From IMG/VR virus record IMGVR_UViG_3300010354_000001, positions 1 through 64,000 of that record: DNA of 64,000 nucleotides; one strand, given 5' to 3'. This DNA is from a virus. Below are positions 1-8,689 of this stretch, piece by piece. A model generated the notes under the pieces. It was not told the DNA's origin, did no database searches, and saw nothing but the letters and a program-made list of their open reading frames with translations. Each line of letters starts with the position of its first letter. Within the stretch, counting starts at the first letter, position 1. The translations under genes and the position numbers were made by a program.

Positions 1-47
1 CACTGGGGGTAGGACTGGGTTGGAGAAATTATTCCGAGTTAAGGGAT

Positions 48-1163
48 TCAAAGCTCTGTAGGGATAAGTCCTGGTAGAATGTCATCTCCGTCACCTTCAG
101 GATCTACGTCATTATCTAACGCATCTTCTGGTGCTCTAAGGATAACTCTTCTAGGATTACTTTCTGTAGCAGGAATATGAGTATTAAGCTCATAAGAGAC
201 TGTATAGTCGCCTTTCTTGCTGTAGTTATACATCACTTTAATAACTGCATAGTTTCCGTTTAAAATATCAGGCAAGCCAGTTACATTAACTCTAGTTTCA
301 GCAGGGATTCTAAATCTACCTTCTGTAGAAATATTAAGTTTTCTTTTACCTCTACTAATCTGATTATATGCAGTGTTAGCTTTTCTTAAAGCATCTTCTT
401 CATTTCCAGCTATCTCATTTAATATTTTTAAAGGTTCGCCAGTACCAACACTTGCCACTTCTGTAGTTATATCCCCATTAGAGGCTACAGCCCTATACTT
501 AACTCCAACACTTGAGAAGTTTACTGATTTATCTTCTTGCCCACTGTAAGTTAAAATATCTCTTTTATACTCTAGATTAAGTCTAGGTAATTGCACAAGT
601 GAATTAATTAGAGTGTCAGGGCCACGTCTAGCAAAGACTAGTACATTGCCTTGAATCTTAGTAAAAGCATCATGCTCTTGTCCTAAATCAAATAATAGAC
701 GTTGGTTAGTAATTCCAGATTGGTCTTTATTTACATTTACAGTAAAGAAGTAAGGATCTATTCTAGGCTGTAAGCTAGACTCTAAACATATTTTATTTAC
801 TATATATCCGACAGATTTATTAACAAACGATCTAGTTTTATTATCTAGTAAAGCAGTGTTAGCGGAAGCACTTTTAAAATTCAATATTACTTTTTCGTCT
901 TGTGAGTCTCCGTTATATTCTACAGTAGTTAAAGTATAATTTCCGACTTTATATAAACCCTCTTCCAGATACCCCAAAAACAACTGAACCTTAAATCCTA
1001 CGTTGGGATGTAAAAACTTTCTATCGTTATACAGAACTAAATCTAATTTATCGTTTTTCTGTCCAGACTCATCTGTTGCAGTAATAGATAAAACTCTACG
1101 CATAAGTTCAGTGAGTTCTTTACCTGCCTCGTTTAAAATTTTAAAACTCGGAGTTAATCCCAT
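48..1163 (-). CDS. D: Late control D / baseplate hub protein (P2 gpD-like)
   Basis: This 371-residue protein has the pattern of phage late control gene D proteins, the hub on which the tail spike sits in P2-type contractile tails. The N-terminal part (about residues 1-110) would form the hub beta-barrel, and the C-terminal part (about 270-335, with NISTEGRFRIP and NGNYAVIKVMYNYS) is the usual end of the family. It overlaps the tail X gene by 10 bases and completes the P2-style order D-X-U-tape measure. The tail after residue 340 is rich in Asp, Glu and Pro. The family is recognised by sequence pattern and gene order, not by a search. Confidence 0.88.
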   Translation of the reverse strand: MGLTPSFKILNEAGKELTELMRRVLSITATDESGQKNDKLDLVLYNDRKFLHPNVGFKVQLFLGYLEEGLYKVGNYTLTTVEYNGDSQDEKVILNFKSASANTALLDNKTRSFVNKSVGYIVNKICLESSLQPRIDPYFFTVNVNKDQSGITNQRLLFDLGQEHDAFTKIQGNVLVFARRGPDTLINSLVQLPRLNLEYKRDILTYSGQEDKSVNFSSVGVKYRAVASNGDITTEVASVGTGEPLKILNEIAGNEEDALRKANTAYNQISRGKRKLNISTEGRFRIPAETRVNVTGLPDILNGNYAVIKVMYNYSKKGDYTVSYELNTHIPATESNPRRVILRAPEDALDNDVDPEGDGDDILPGLIPTEL

Positions 1164-1366
1164 AGTGTTATTAGTTCTTGAATGTTAGCTTTAGCTCTAT
1201 TAATTTCAGGCAGATTAATCTTGATACCTGGAGGTAGGATAAAATCGTAATCTACTAGATGTGGATTAAAGGCATAAAGCTTTTCAGTCGTGCCTCTCTC
1301 ATAGCCGTAGTATTTGAAGGCTATTAGGTCTAAAGTATCTCCTTGGATAGTGCTATAAACTCTCAA
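1154..1366 (-). CDS. X: Tail protein X (LysM-like)
   Basis: A 70-residue protein typical of P2 gpX: a single LysM-like module starting with YSTIQGDTLDLIAFKYYG and ending with PPGIKINLPE. gpX-type proteins sit in the tail hub and connect spike, tube and tape measure. It overlaps both neighbours by a few bases (ATGA at 1363-1366), so translation is probably coupled to the U-like gene upstream. Confidence 0.9.
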   Translation of the reverse strand: MRVYSTIQGDTLDLIAFKYYGYERGTTEKLYAFNPHLVDYDFILPPGIKINLPEINRAKANIQELITLWD

Positions 1367-1929
1367 AATAAGTAATCGCTCACTTTCGTTGTGGCATCGG
1401 AAATGCCTTTAAGCCCTTCTTTAGTTTTTACTATGAACATATTATCCGCACTTACTTTTAATACGTCATAGTCTAGTAAAGTATTAACGCTAAGTCTAGT
1501 AGCTTCTATATCTTGTTTAAGCTCCATAGTAAACTCTTGTTTTATCGCAACCCCATACTCATTGTATTTAGATTCTTGTACGTTTAAATCCACTATTACC
1601 CATCTGCCTAAGTTTCTACCTATACCATCAAATAGAGGATAGGATTCCCCACTTCTAGCACTAGCATCTCCCATTCGTTTTAACTGCTCTAAAGACTGAT
1701 TGCCAAATAGAGTATTAATAGTATTTAGGATATTTATGTTTAGTTGCAGGTCGTGAAATATAGTACCTGTAAGTATTCTGATAGGAGCTTTAACCCCACC
1801 GTTGTTAAGAGAGTTTTCTCCAGCTAATTTATCTCTTTCTACCCATTCCCAAGAATACCTCTTTATAGACTCCTGAAAATTAGTCGTGTAAGAGTTAAAT
1901 ATAAAATCGCCTAGTCTCATTAGTGGCAT
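1363..1929 (-). CDS. U: Tail protein gpU
   Basis: A 188-residue protein starting MPLMRLGDFIFNSYTTNFQE, which matches the opening of P2 gpU-like tail proteins (a short strand, then an aromatic-rich segment with YSWEWVERDKLAG). The family belongs to the contractile tail and is usually encoded between the tape measure and X. Its first codon overlaps the last base of the tape-measure stop. The C-terminal third is more variable than in P2. Confidence 0.85.
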   Translation of the reverse strand: MPLMRLGDFIFNSYTTNFQESIKRYSWEWVERDKLAGENSLNNGGVKAPIRILTGTIFHDLQLNINILNTINTLFGNQSLEQLKRMGDASARSGESYPLFDGIGRNLGRWVIVDLNVQESKYNEYGVAIKQEFTMELKQDIEATRLSVNTLLDYDVLKVSADNMFIVKTKEGLKGISDATTKVSDYLF

Positions 1930-4184
1930 TAGTTGAACCCGTCCTTAGATTTAAACGCAGACCCAGCACCTATAAATGCAGGAGCTTCTGGAGCCTTGTA
2001 ATTTCTAGCAAACTCCATAAAGGCTTTAGTATCCTCTAGTGCGGTAGAATCTTTTCCGCCGTGTATGTTAAACACTATATGGTTATTACCGTTATTAACT
2101 GTTTGTATAGGAGCTTTAGAAATGCTTCTTTCAAACATGCTATTTTTATCCATAGCAGTTCTTTGTTTTTCGGCTTTAAACTCTGGAGTGAGTACGGAGT
2201 CGGCAGTAAGTCCTCCATTATCTTGCAAGGCTCTTCTAGCTCTGCTTTCAGAAATATTGTCGCTTATAGCTTCATATCCTTTGTAGGCTCCATAGCCGAT
2301 AGCAGCAGTGCCTGCGAGTGCAAGTAATCCATAAGGGCCAAGAGAAGCCCAAGCGGCTACAGCCACTTTAGAGAACCATCCTATAGCACCAGAAGCAAAA
2401 GTTGCTATAGCAGCAGAGGCACCAGGGAAAATCTTCTGGAAAGCTAACACCCCTAACCCCATATCTCCTATAGTAGATAAAACAGATCCAGTAACCATAC
2501 CCAAAGCACCAAAGGCAACACCTAACGTACCTAGCCAAGGCACAGCTTCTATGATACCTTGAACCATCCATTTATTCTTTTTAGTTAAATCAGTTATGAC
2601 CCCTACTAACCCTCGCATATCTGTCAGAGTTTGTTTGAGAATTTCTTTACCGCCTAAATCAAAGAACATAACCGCAGCTAATTCATCGAACTGGGTTTTC
2701 AATAGATCCATAGCACCACTGACAGTATTGAGTTGATTGATAGCAGAGCTCCCAATCAAATCTTCCTTAGCAGCCTTCTGCATTCTAGCTACCTCAGTTC
2801 TAAGATCGGCCAACCCTTTAGTACCCTCTTTCGTTAACTGCATTATCGCTACAGCAGCTTCTTTTTGAAACACGTTAGATACGAAATCCATATAACTTTT
2901 AGGAGACACTAGCTCGTTTAAAGTTGTGAGCCTCTCGACTAAATAATCCAACCCTTTAAATGTACCTGTCTTTGTCCATACGTCAAAATCAAAGCCAGTT
3001 TCTTTTTTGAAATCGGCAATGGTGTCTGTAGCTTTTTTAGTAGGGGAAGCAAATCCTAACATTGCAGATTTAAAAGATCTAGTAGCTTGCCCGCCACGTA
3101 AATTACCTTTACCTATTTGGGTAATCATGGCTAGAGATTCTGGCAGCGAGACTCCCATTACCTCCATAGTAGAAGCCACATACTTCATTGATTCATTGAT
3201 GTCACTTACAGATATAATAGAATCATTAGCAGCTTGAACTACCATGTTTAAAGCATCACGAGTATCGTAGCCAGTAGAGCGTAAAGTTTTATCCTTACTT
3301 AGAGATTTACTGAAAGTAGCTTGTATCTGAGATAATATCTTCATGGCAGTCTCAGGAGATTCGCCCGTAGCTAGAGACATATCCGCCATAGTCTTTAACA
3401 TACCTCTAGGGCCTACTTGTTTAGCTAAATCAATACCAGCTTTAGATAACTCTACAGATAAGTCTGCTAAGGTATTCATAGCGATACCACTCTTCAAAGC
3501 TACTTCTCTTATGTTAGACTCGGCAGTTTTTATATCGAACGATTTATCATCGGCAGATATAGCCTTCATCAAAGCAAGCTGTCTCTCTACGTGCATTGAC
3601 TTCTTCATGAAGTTATGGGCTGTGTAAAGAGTTCCTAACCCAGCACCGAAAGACATAAATCCCGCACTTACCATGCCACGACCTACACCTCTCACACCTT
3701 TAGCTATGGACTGTCTTGTCTCTTGCTGTTTCTGCTGCTGCATTAACCTGCTCTGCTCGGCTATTTTAGAGTTTAATTTAGCTTGTGCTTCAGAGGCAGA
3801 TTTAGCATCTATTCCATAGTTCCGTAACTTACCAGAAGCTTTGGAAACTTCATTATTTACAGATTTTTGTTTATTTTTATATTCTTCTAACTTAGCTTTT
3901 TGTTTATTTATTTGCTGCGTTAGAGTGCCATAAGCATCACCAGTTTTAGCGGCTTCTTGCTGAAGTTTATTTAACTTCTCTTCAGTCTTCTTAATAGAAT
4001 TACCTAAAGCTTTAGAGCTGTTTTCCAGCTTCTTCATCTTGTCAGTAATATCTAAAGCAGCATCTAGCTTTTTTGCTTGTTTTTCAAAACTTTTTACAGT
4101 GCTTTCAGCAGTCTTGAATGAAGCCATGAAGCTTCTAGCTAAAGTAGCTGTAAGCTGCATAGTTATTCTAGAGTCTGACTTCAT
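1929..4184 (-). CDS. T: Tail tape measure protein
   Basis: A 751-residue protein whose layout identifies it as the tape measure. Residues about 30-165 are a long coiled coil rich in Lys, Gln and Ala. A TP901/P2-type core domain follows (about 200-480, with ESPETAMKILSQIQATF and LPESLAMITQIGKGNLRGG), then hydrophobic Gly/Ala helices (about 540-640) and a short C-terminal tail. The protein sets tail length and lines the tube. The ATG overlaps the stop of the E' extension (ATGA at 4181-4184), the standard arrangement downstream of the frameshifted chaperone gene. Confidence 0.93.
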   Translation of the reverse strand: MKSDSRITMQLTATLARSFMASFKTAESTVKSFEKQAKKLDAALDITDKMKKLENSSKALGNSIKKTEEKLNKLQQEAAKTGDAYGTLTQQINKQKAKLEEYKNKQKSVNNEVSKASGKLRNYGIDAKSASEAQAKLNSKIAEQSRLMQQQKQQETRQSIAKGVRGVGRGMVSAGFMSFGAGLGTLYTAHNFMKKSMHVERQLALMKAISADDKSFDIKTAESNIREVALKSGIAMNTLADLSVELSKAGIDLAKQVGPRGMLKTMADMSLATGESPETAMKILSQIQATFSKSLSKDKTLRSTGYDTRDALNMVVQAANDSIISVSDINESMKYVASTMEVMGVSLPESLAMITQIGKGNLRGGQATRSFKSAMLGFASPTKKATDTIADFKKETGFDFDVWTKTGTFKGLDYLVERLTTLNELVSPKSYMDFVSNVFQKEAAVAIMQLTKEGTKGLADLRTEVARMQKAAKEDLIGSSAINQLNTVSGAMDLLKTQFDELAAVMFFDLGGKEILKQTLTDMRGLVGVITDLTKKNKWMVQGIIEAVPWLGTLGVAFGALGMVTGSVLSTIGDMGLGVLAFQKIFPGASAAIATFASGAIGWFSKVAVAAWASLGPYGLLALAGTAAIGYGAYKGYEAISDNISESRARRALQDNGGLTADSVLTPEFKAEKQRTAMDKNSMFERSISKAPIQTVNNGNNHIVFNIHGGKDSTALEDTKAFMEFARNYKAPEAPAFIGAGSAFKSKDGFN

Positions 4185-4402
4185 TGATATTCCCCTCTAG
4201 ACTTATTCATCTCATACTCTATGGCTTGATTTTCTCTGGAGATAGCCCTACTAGCTATCATGCACCAAAAATTAAGCTCACTTATAGTAAAGCCCATACA
4301 AGTAGTGTAATCCCAGTGCATAGTCCTAGATAGGTATGCCACGTTATCAAAAATATTAATCCAAGTTTCACTATCCTTTACTGGATAGTCAAGGAAAAAA
4401 AA
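4181..4402 (-). CDS. E': E' extension of tail chaperone, reached by -1 frameshift
   Basis: No start codon opens this frame, but it is open from the run of eight A at 4395-4402 (eight T on the coding strand) to a TGA overlapping the tape-measure ATG. It encodes about 70 residues with WINIFDNVAYLSRTMHWDY and FTISELNFWCMIASRAI, the appearance of P2-type E' and lambda T-type extensions. A -1 slip on T TTT TTT near the end of the E-like gene fuses the two. P2 E/E' and lambda G/GT are known to make such fusions in this position. The frameshift itself is inferred. Confidence 0.85.
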   Translation of the reverse strand, partial: FFFLDYPVKDSETWINIFDNVAYLSRTMHWDYTTCMGFTISELNFWCMIASRAISRENQAIEYEMNKSRGEYQ

Positions 4403-4800
4403 GCCGTAGCCAACTTCGCTGCATCGTAGGAGCAGAGAGTACCTAATTCAGCCTTACTTAGTTGCACATCTGGATTATCTGCACTGTATGTGCAAGATGC
4501 CATTAAGTCTAAAAATTTATCTGGCTTAGTGTCAGGCCAGCTTAGGTAGCTGTCAGTTACCCCGTCTTTCTCTGGATCTAACTTAACTCCAGTTTTAGAC
4601 AAATTGACCTTTTGTGCGAGTGTTAACTGCCTAACTATGAGTTCTTTACATTCGACAGTCTGTACTAGAATAGGTTGGGCGAGTTTAACTTTTTTTTCGA
4701 TATCTATATCAACATTACCTAAAAGTAATGCTATACTATCATCGAGTTCTGCTTTTAGTTTTTGAGCTTCGTCTTTATTGAGTGGTTTATTTTCAGTCAT
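4378..4800 (-). CDS. E: Tail assembly chaperone gpE-like
   Basis: A 140-residue protein of the phage tail assembly chaperone type (P2 gpE, Mu gp41-like): an acidic N-terminal helix, then the segment CKELIVRQLTLAQKVNLSK common to the family. It lies between tail tube and tape measure. Ribosomes that do not slip end at the TAA at 4378; those that slip at 4395-4402 make the longer E-E' fusion. A promoter motif with TATAAT at 4812-4817 lies just upstream. Confidence 0.85.
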   Translation of the reverse strand: MTENKPLNKDEAQKLKAELDDSIALLLGNVDIDIEKKVKLAQPILVQTVECKELIVRQLTLAQKVNLSKTGVKLDPEKDGVTDSYLSWPDTKPDKFLDLMASCTYSADNPDVQLSKAELGTLCSYDAAKLATAFFSLTIQ

Positions 4801-4810
4801 ATCTGCTCGT

Positions 4811-4822
4811 AATTATACTACG
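4811..4822 (-). promoter_or_regulatory. Putative late promoter, GTAGTATAATT motif
   Basis: On the minus strand this reads GTAGTATAATT just upstream of the gpE-like gene. No TTGACA-like box is visible 16-18 bases upstream. The motif sits inside the short inverted repeat CTCGTA...TACGAG. Near-identical motifs precede several other structural genes. Confidence 0.6.
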
Positions 4823-4839
4823 AGACTGGTAAATACTGA

Positions 4840-5364
4840 TTATATAGAAGTTCCGATACCTAAAATACGTCTGTAGTTAACTGCTTGATCCAATCCACCG
4901 ATAACTTCTTTAAGGTTAGGGATATCTATATCTTTAAGTACTCTGCCGTCAAACATTTCTTTATACTGTCTTAACTGCAATTTAAACTTATACTCACCTA
5001 AACCAGCACCGTTTTCAGCAGTTCCTTTATCCTCTTCCACGACCATGCCTGCACCAGTGTGATACCAAGTATGCTCTGAACCATCTTCTGACTGAACTAC
5101 TTCTCTTAAAATAAATCTTACGTTTTGCCCTTGATTCAAACCACTTAAGGAGAGAATGTCTGGGTTGACATCGAATAGAGTAAATTCCATTTCGATTGCT
5201 TTCAATCCAGTCTTAACTGGAACTGGAGCACTAAAACCAGCAGGGCGATAGCTTTCAACTTCGTTACTGACATTTGGTCTCATAACGCTTTTAGCTTTTC
5301 CTGTTAAATCTAGCAAGTTTACGCTTAGCGTGAAGTTTGTACAAATTTTTGAACCTTGAACCAT
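4840..5364 (-). CDS. FII: Major tail tube protein (P2 FII-like)
   Basis: A 174-residue protein with the FII-type opening (VQGSKICTNFTLSVNLLD) and a C-terminal half ending in FDGRVLKDIDIPNLKEVIGG. Hexamers of this protein stack into the inner tube of contractile tails. It lies directly after the sheath gene, as in P2 (FI-FII), and upstream of the chaperone pair. Length is close to P2 FII (172 residues). Confidence 0.9.
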   Translation of the reverse strand: MVQGSKICTNFTLSVNLLDLTGKAKSVMRPNVSNEVESYRPAGFSAPVPVKTGLKAIEMEFTLFDVNPDILSLSGLNQGQNVRFILREVVQSEDGSEHTWYHTGAGMVVEEDKGTAENGAGLGEYKFKLQLRQYKEMFDGRVLKDIDIPNLKEVIGGLDQAVNYRRILGIGTSI

Positions 5365-5365
5365 A

Positions 5366-7006
5366 CTATATTACCGCCGCCTCCGTAAATTCTGTAACGT
5401 ATCCGTTTGTTACTTTAGTTAAAATGTTTATTGTTTGTGCTGGGCTAGGGAAACTAACCGCAATGTTAAAGTAAACATTACCAGCAAGTAATTCCGCAGG
5501 TGTGTTTATGTCTGCACTAGCAGGCCACGCCTCACCGTTTAGGATAACTTCTTGCCCTTTAAGAGTTAATAATTGGTCGTTTAGGTATTCAGTCACTAAA
5601 TCAATGTATCCAGCAGTTATTTTTGCATCTATAAACTGTATAGACCCTTTAGAAATTATTCTACCTAGATAATCAATTCCTCTCTTAACACAATAGAATC
5701 TTGACTGATCTTGTGTTTGGGAAGTAGAGTAGTTTCCGAATAGTCTGAAACCGTTATTGTTTATGATGGTTGCTACACCATTCTCATTCAAATAGTTAGT
5801 ATCTGATGCCACACCTTCTTGAGAGAAGACTGCTAGGTTGAAGCTAGCTGGTTTAGCTAATGATTCTATACCTCTGATAAGTCTATTAGAAGGGGATAGT
5901 GTTACACCGCCTACTAGGTTATCTGTGCTAGCTATTAGCCCTGCAACTGAAGCAGCCGAAGGTCTAGTTAGCAATTGACCGTTTATAGTTTTTCTGATAA
6001 AGCCTAAGCCTACAGCTAGGATTCTGTCTGATGGGTTATTGTACGCATAAGCTACCGCATCTTCTTTTGTAGTGTTTGGAGTATCTGTTACTACAGTAGT
6101 ACCGCAAGTATTAGCTAATGTTAAAAGTTTATTAACTACTGCATTATATCCACCGCCCGCAACTAACTGGTAAGTCCAGTCAGGGGCTATTAGGATAGCA
6201 TTACCTAAATCTATTTTTAAGGTAGAAGGAATGTCAGAGATTTGCTCAGCACCAGTTTTAGTTCCGCCAGAATTAGTACCTATTATGTTAGTACCTGTTA
6301 TAGCGGCAGCACTTACTTTAGAGTAAGAAGCAACTATAGTAGCCCTAGGAGCTATTTTACTTGTATTAGTTCTGGTAAGTATCCCAGTCTCAGCTTCTAA
6401 TGTATAGTCAGTATTAACAGCTAAAGTAGCTGTGTAAGCTACAAGAACTTCAGCACCAGTAGGGATACTAGCTAACAAGTTAGTAATTACGTTAGAACTT
6501 ACGTTGTAATCTGTGGAATTACTGTAAGTAGTAACTCCGTCAGCAGATTTAACTGAGGTTACAGCAGTTATGCCCGTAGGTAAAGTTATAGTGTTATTTG
6601 GGGCGAATCTTAGTTTAGCGGTGATTGCAGTAGTGGTAGTTAAGGCAGAAACATACCCGTTAGCTAATTTAGCTTTTCCGTTAGCTCCAAAAACCACATT
6701 CTCATTTGTTACAGAAGTAACAGTAGTGCTAGGTAAAACATTAATGACTACCAAAGGTACAGATGCTTGAACGAATATATCAGCAGCATCTTTAGGGATA
6801 CTAAATTCGTCATTCGTCACAGCTCCAAATTTTTTGATAACATCATCTATAGAGTTGCATAAAGTAGGTACGTTTGGCCCTTTGCCTGCTGTTCCTAAAA
6901 GAACTATCGCAGTACTGCTAACATTTGTAGCTGGTCTAGCCAGAACTTCGGTTGTGTATATGGTTCCGTGGTGAAAAGGCATCCTGTAAAAAACTCCCAA
7001 TGACAC
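5366..7006 (-). CDS. FI: Tail sheath protein (P2 FI-like) with inserted domain
   Basis: A 546-residue contractile sheath protein. The start FHHGTIYTTEVLARPATNVSSTAIVLLGTAGKG and the end VYFNIAVSFPSPAQTINILTKV are typical, as are GVTLSPSNRLIRGIESL and FYCVKRGIDYLGRIISKGSIQFID in the core. It is about 150 residues longer than P2 FI. The extra part (about residues 115-250) contains Ig-like beta segments such as DYTLEAETGILTR followed by IVASYSK. Similar segments recur in other tail proteins of this window. The insert would lie on the outside of the sheath. Confidence 0.93.
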   Translation of the reverse strand: MSLGVFYRMPFHHGTIYTTEVLARPATNVSSTAIVLLGTAGKGPNVPTLCNSIDDVIKKFGAVTNDEFSIPKDAADIFVQASVPLVVINVLPSTTVTSVTNENVVFGANGKAKLANGYVSALTTTTAITAKLRFAPNNTITLPTGITAVTSVKSADGVTTYSNSTDYNVSSNVITNLLASIPTGAEVLVAYTATLAVNTDYTLEAETGILTRTNTSKIAPRATIVASYSKVSAAAITGTNIIGTNSGGTKTGAEQISDIPSTLKIDLGNAILIAPDWTYQLVAGGGYNAVVNKLLTLANTCGTTVVTDTPNTTKEDAVAYAYNNPSDRILAVGLGFIRKTINGQLLTRPSAASVAGLIASTDNLVGGVTLSPSNRLIRGIESLAKPASFNLAVFSQEGVASDTNYLNENGVATIINNNGFRLFGNYSTSQTQDQSRFYCVKRGIDYLGRIISKGSIQFIDAKITAGYIDLVTEYLNDQLLTLKGQEVILNGEAWPASADINTPAELLAGNVYFNIAVSFPSPAQTINILTKVTNGYVTEFTEAAVI

Positions 7007-7040
7007 AAGGTCATCTAAATAAAGTGTACTTCGAGTTAGT

Positions 7041-7421
7041 TTACGGGAGTTTGTTGCTTAGTTTTCTGATAGCATCTTTGATAGCATCAAACTCTTCTTC
7101 CATGAAAGTTTTTAAGCTATCAACCTTATTTTGCATACTTAACAAGGGAACTAATGTGCTATTCATTTTCTCTACGTTGAGAATTAAATCGTGAATACTT
7201 TTCGTTATAACTGGAAAATTTACTGTAGCGGTATCTATAAACGATACCATTGATGTGAAAACTCTAGGTAACTGAGTAGTACAAAGAAAGACTAGAATTG
7301 CAATAAAGGATAGGCAAAGAGTGAATATTACTATAGGAATCCAGTTATCTACAAAAGTGACTACTATGTCAGATGCTATTTTTGCAGTTTCTTCTGTGAC
7401 ATTTAAACTTATAATTCCCAT
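7041..7421 (-). CDS. Single-pass membrane or helical protein in tail cluster, unknown function
   Basis: A 126-residue protein with one strong hydrophobic segment (about residues 28-50, IPIVIFTLCLSFIAILVFLC) and a helical, amphipathic C-terminal half. I do not recognise a family. Its ribosome binding site (GAAGGGAT) lies inside the left arm of the 24-base inverted repeat that flanks the TnpB gene, so the insertion sits immediately upstream of its start. A role in membrane contact during assembly or lysis is possible but not shown. Confidence 0.7.
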   Translation of the reverse strand: MGIISLNVTEETAKIASDIVVTFVDNWIPIVIFTLCLSFIAILVFLCTTQLPRVFTSMVSFIDTATVNFPVITKSIHDLILNVEKMNSTLVPLLSMQNKVDSLKTFMEEEFDAIKDAIRKLSNKLP

Positions 7422-7444
7422 CGGAATAATCCCTTCATAGACAT
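7421..7444. repeat. Left arm of 24-bp inverted repeat around TnpB
   Basis: Starts TCGGAATAATCCC on the plus strand and is the exact reverse complement of 8655-8678. IS200/IS605-type elements normally have no terminal inverted repeats, so this pair is unexpected. Confidence 0.85.
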
Positions 7445-7482
7445 AAGTGCCTATATAAACTCACTTATGGTATAATTGTACT

Positions 7483-8655
7483 ATGAGAGGATTTGAAGTA
7501 AAACTATATCCAAATAAATCTCAAATAGAACAGTTAAACAAAGAGTTTAACTGTTCGAGATTCATCTATAATAAGATGATAGAAATATCTCAAAAGAAAT
7601 ATCATAGAACAGGTAAATCTTTATCTGGCTATGATATGCAAAGTTATCTGCCTAAACTTAAGAAAGAGTTTGTATGGCTTAAAGAGCCTTCGGCTCAACA
7701 ACTCCAAATAACCTGCCATAATCTGGCAGAAGCATATAATAGATTCTTTAAAAAACTTTCTAAATATCCTAACTTTAAAAAGAGATCTAGCAAAGCTAGT
7801 TATACTGTAGTTACTAACGTAACTTTATTAGATACTCATATAAAACTACCTAAGCTTGGCTTAGTTAGATATAGAGGAGGAGATAAACCTTTAGGTGAAA
7901 TCAAAAGAGTAACAGTAAAGAAATCTGCCTCTGGCAGATTTTATGCTAGTATTCTTTTTGATACTAAAGAGACTTTACAGGAGTCTAAACCCTTTAGTAC
8001 TATAACTGGTATAGATTTAGGAATTAAAGATTATCTTATTTGTTCTAATGGGGATTTTATACAAAATCCCAAACATTTAAGAGTATCAGAAAAGAAGCTA
8101 AAAGAAAGACAAAGAAGACTTAGTAAGAGCCTGAAAGGCTCTAAAAAGAGAAATCAAAGAAGAATAATTTTAGCAAGAACTCACGAAAAGATAGCTTTTC
8201 AGAGAAAAGATTTTACCCACAAGGTATCAAAGATCCTAACAAGCAAATGCGAGAATCAAGCATTTGCTTTAGAGGATCTAAATATAAACGGAATGATTAA
8301 GAACCATAAACTAGCTAAGTCTATTGCTGACTGTAGTTGGGGAATGTTCAAGACATTCCTCAACTATAAGGCAGCTAGTCTTGGCAAACAAGTATTTACT
8401 GTAGATAGATTTTATCCATCTAGTAAAACTTGTTCTAGTTGTGGTATAGTTAATAATATGCTTACTTTAGATCAAAGGTCATGGAACTGCCCGCATTGCG
8501 GATCAGTTCATGACAGAGATCTAAATGCAGCTATTAATATTAGCAAAGAAGCGTGGAGGAACTACGCTAGTGGAGGGGCGATAAGCCCTGAGACACTCGA
8601 AAGGGTGGCTCAGGCAGCCCCAGCGAAGCTGAAAAAATCACTTTATATTCAGTAA
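7483..8655 (+). CDS. tnpB: TnpB, RNA-guided nuclease of an IS200/IS605-type element
   Basis: A 390-residue TnpB (OrfB). The N-terminal helix-turn-helix starts MRGFEVKLYPNKSQIEQLN. The RuvC-like nuclease residues are Asp178 (GIDLGIKD), Glu264 (ALEDLNI) and Asp346 (DRDLNAA). The zinc ribbon is CSSCG...CPHCG. All catalytic positions are intact and the length is normal. No TnpA lies nearby, so the element cannot move alone. The gene is antisense to the tail operon and sits between two structural genes without breaking either. Its 3' end overlaps the omega RNA, as is usual. A TATAAT motif lies upstream (about 7469). Confidence 0.95.
   Translation: MRGFEVKLYPNKSQIEQLNKEFNCSRFIYNKMIEISQKKYHRTGKSLSGYDMQSYLPKLKKEFVWLKEPSAQQLQITCHNLAEAYNRFFKKLSKYPNFKKRSSKASYTVVTNVTLLDTHIKLPKLGLVRYRGGDKPLGEIKRVTVKKSASGRFYASILFDTKETLQESKPFSTITGIDLGIKDYLICSNGDFIQNPKHLRVSEKKLKERQRRLSKSLKGSKKRNQRRIILARTHEKIAFQRKDFTHKVSKILTSKCENQAFALEDLNINGMIKNHKLAKSIADCSWGMFKTFLNYKAASLGKQVFTVDRFYPSSKTCSSCGIVNNMLTLDQRSWNCPHCGSVHDRDLNAAINISKEAWRNYASGGAISPETLERVAQAAPAKLKKSLYIQ
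8562..8654 (+). ncRNA. Omega (guide) RNA scaffold at the 3' end of tnpB
   Basis: The last part of tnpB can fold as an omega RNA: GTGGAG at 8570, a GGGC strand, GATAAG, CCC, a TGAG...CTCA hairpin with loop CTCGAAAG, then GCAGCCCC and the mini-hairpin AGCGAAGCT at 8622-8630. In IS605-family elements the RNA ends at the right end and the following bases serve as guide. Here the guide would lie in or near the right arm of the inverted repeat. The exact right end was not determined. Confidence 0.7.
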
Positions 8656-8678
8656 TGTCTATGAAGGGATTATTCCGA
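8655..8678. repeat. Right arm of 24-bp inverted repeat around TnpB
   Basis: Ends GAAGGGATTATTCCGA on the plus strand and is a perfect reverse complement of 7421-7444. It begins at the last base of the tnpB stop codon. A one-mismatch version of the inner 15 bases is found at 40320-40334 ahead of the EcoRI-family methylase. Confidence 0.85.
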
Positions 8679-8689
8679 AAGAAGTGTAC

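Noticed and set aside
2368-2571. A 67-codon frame inside the tape-measure gene
   Set aside because: It is a shadow frame on the same strand inside a certain gene, with Cys/Tyr-rich composition unlike phage proteins.
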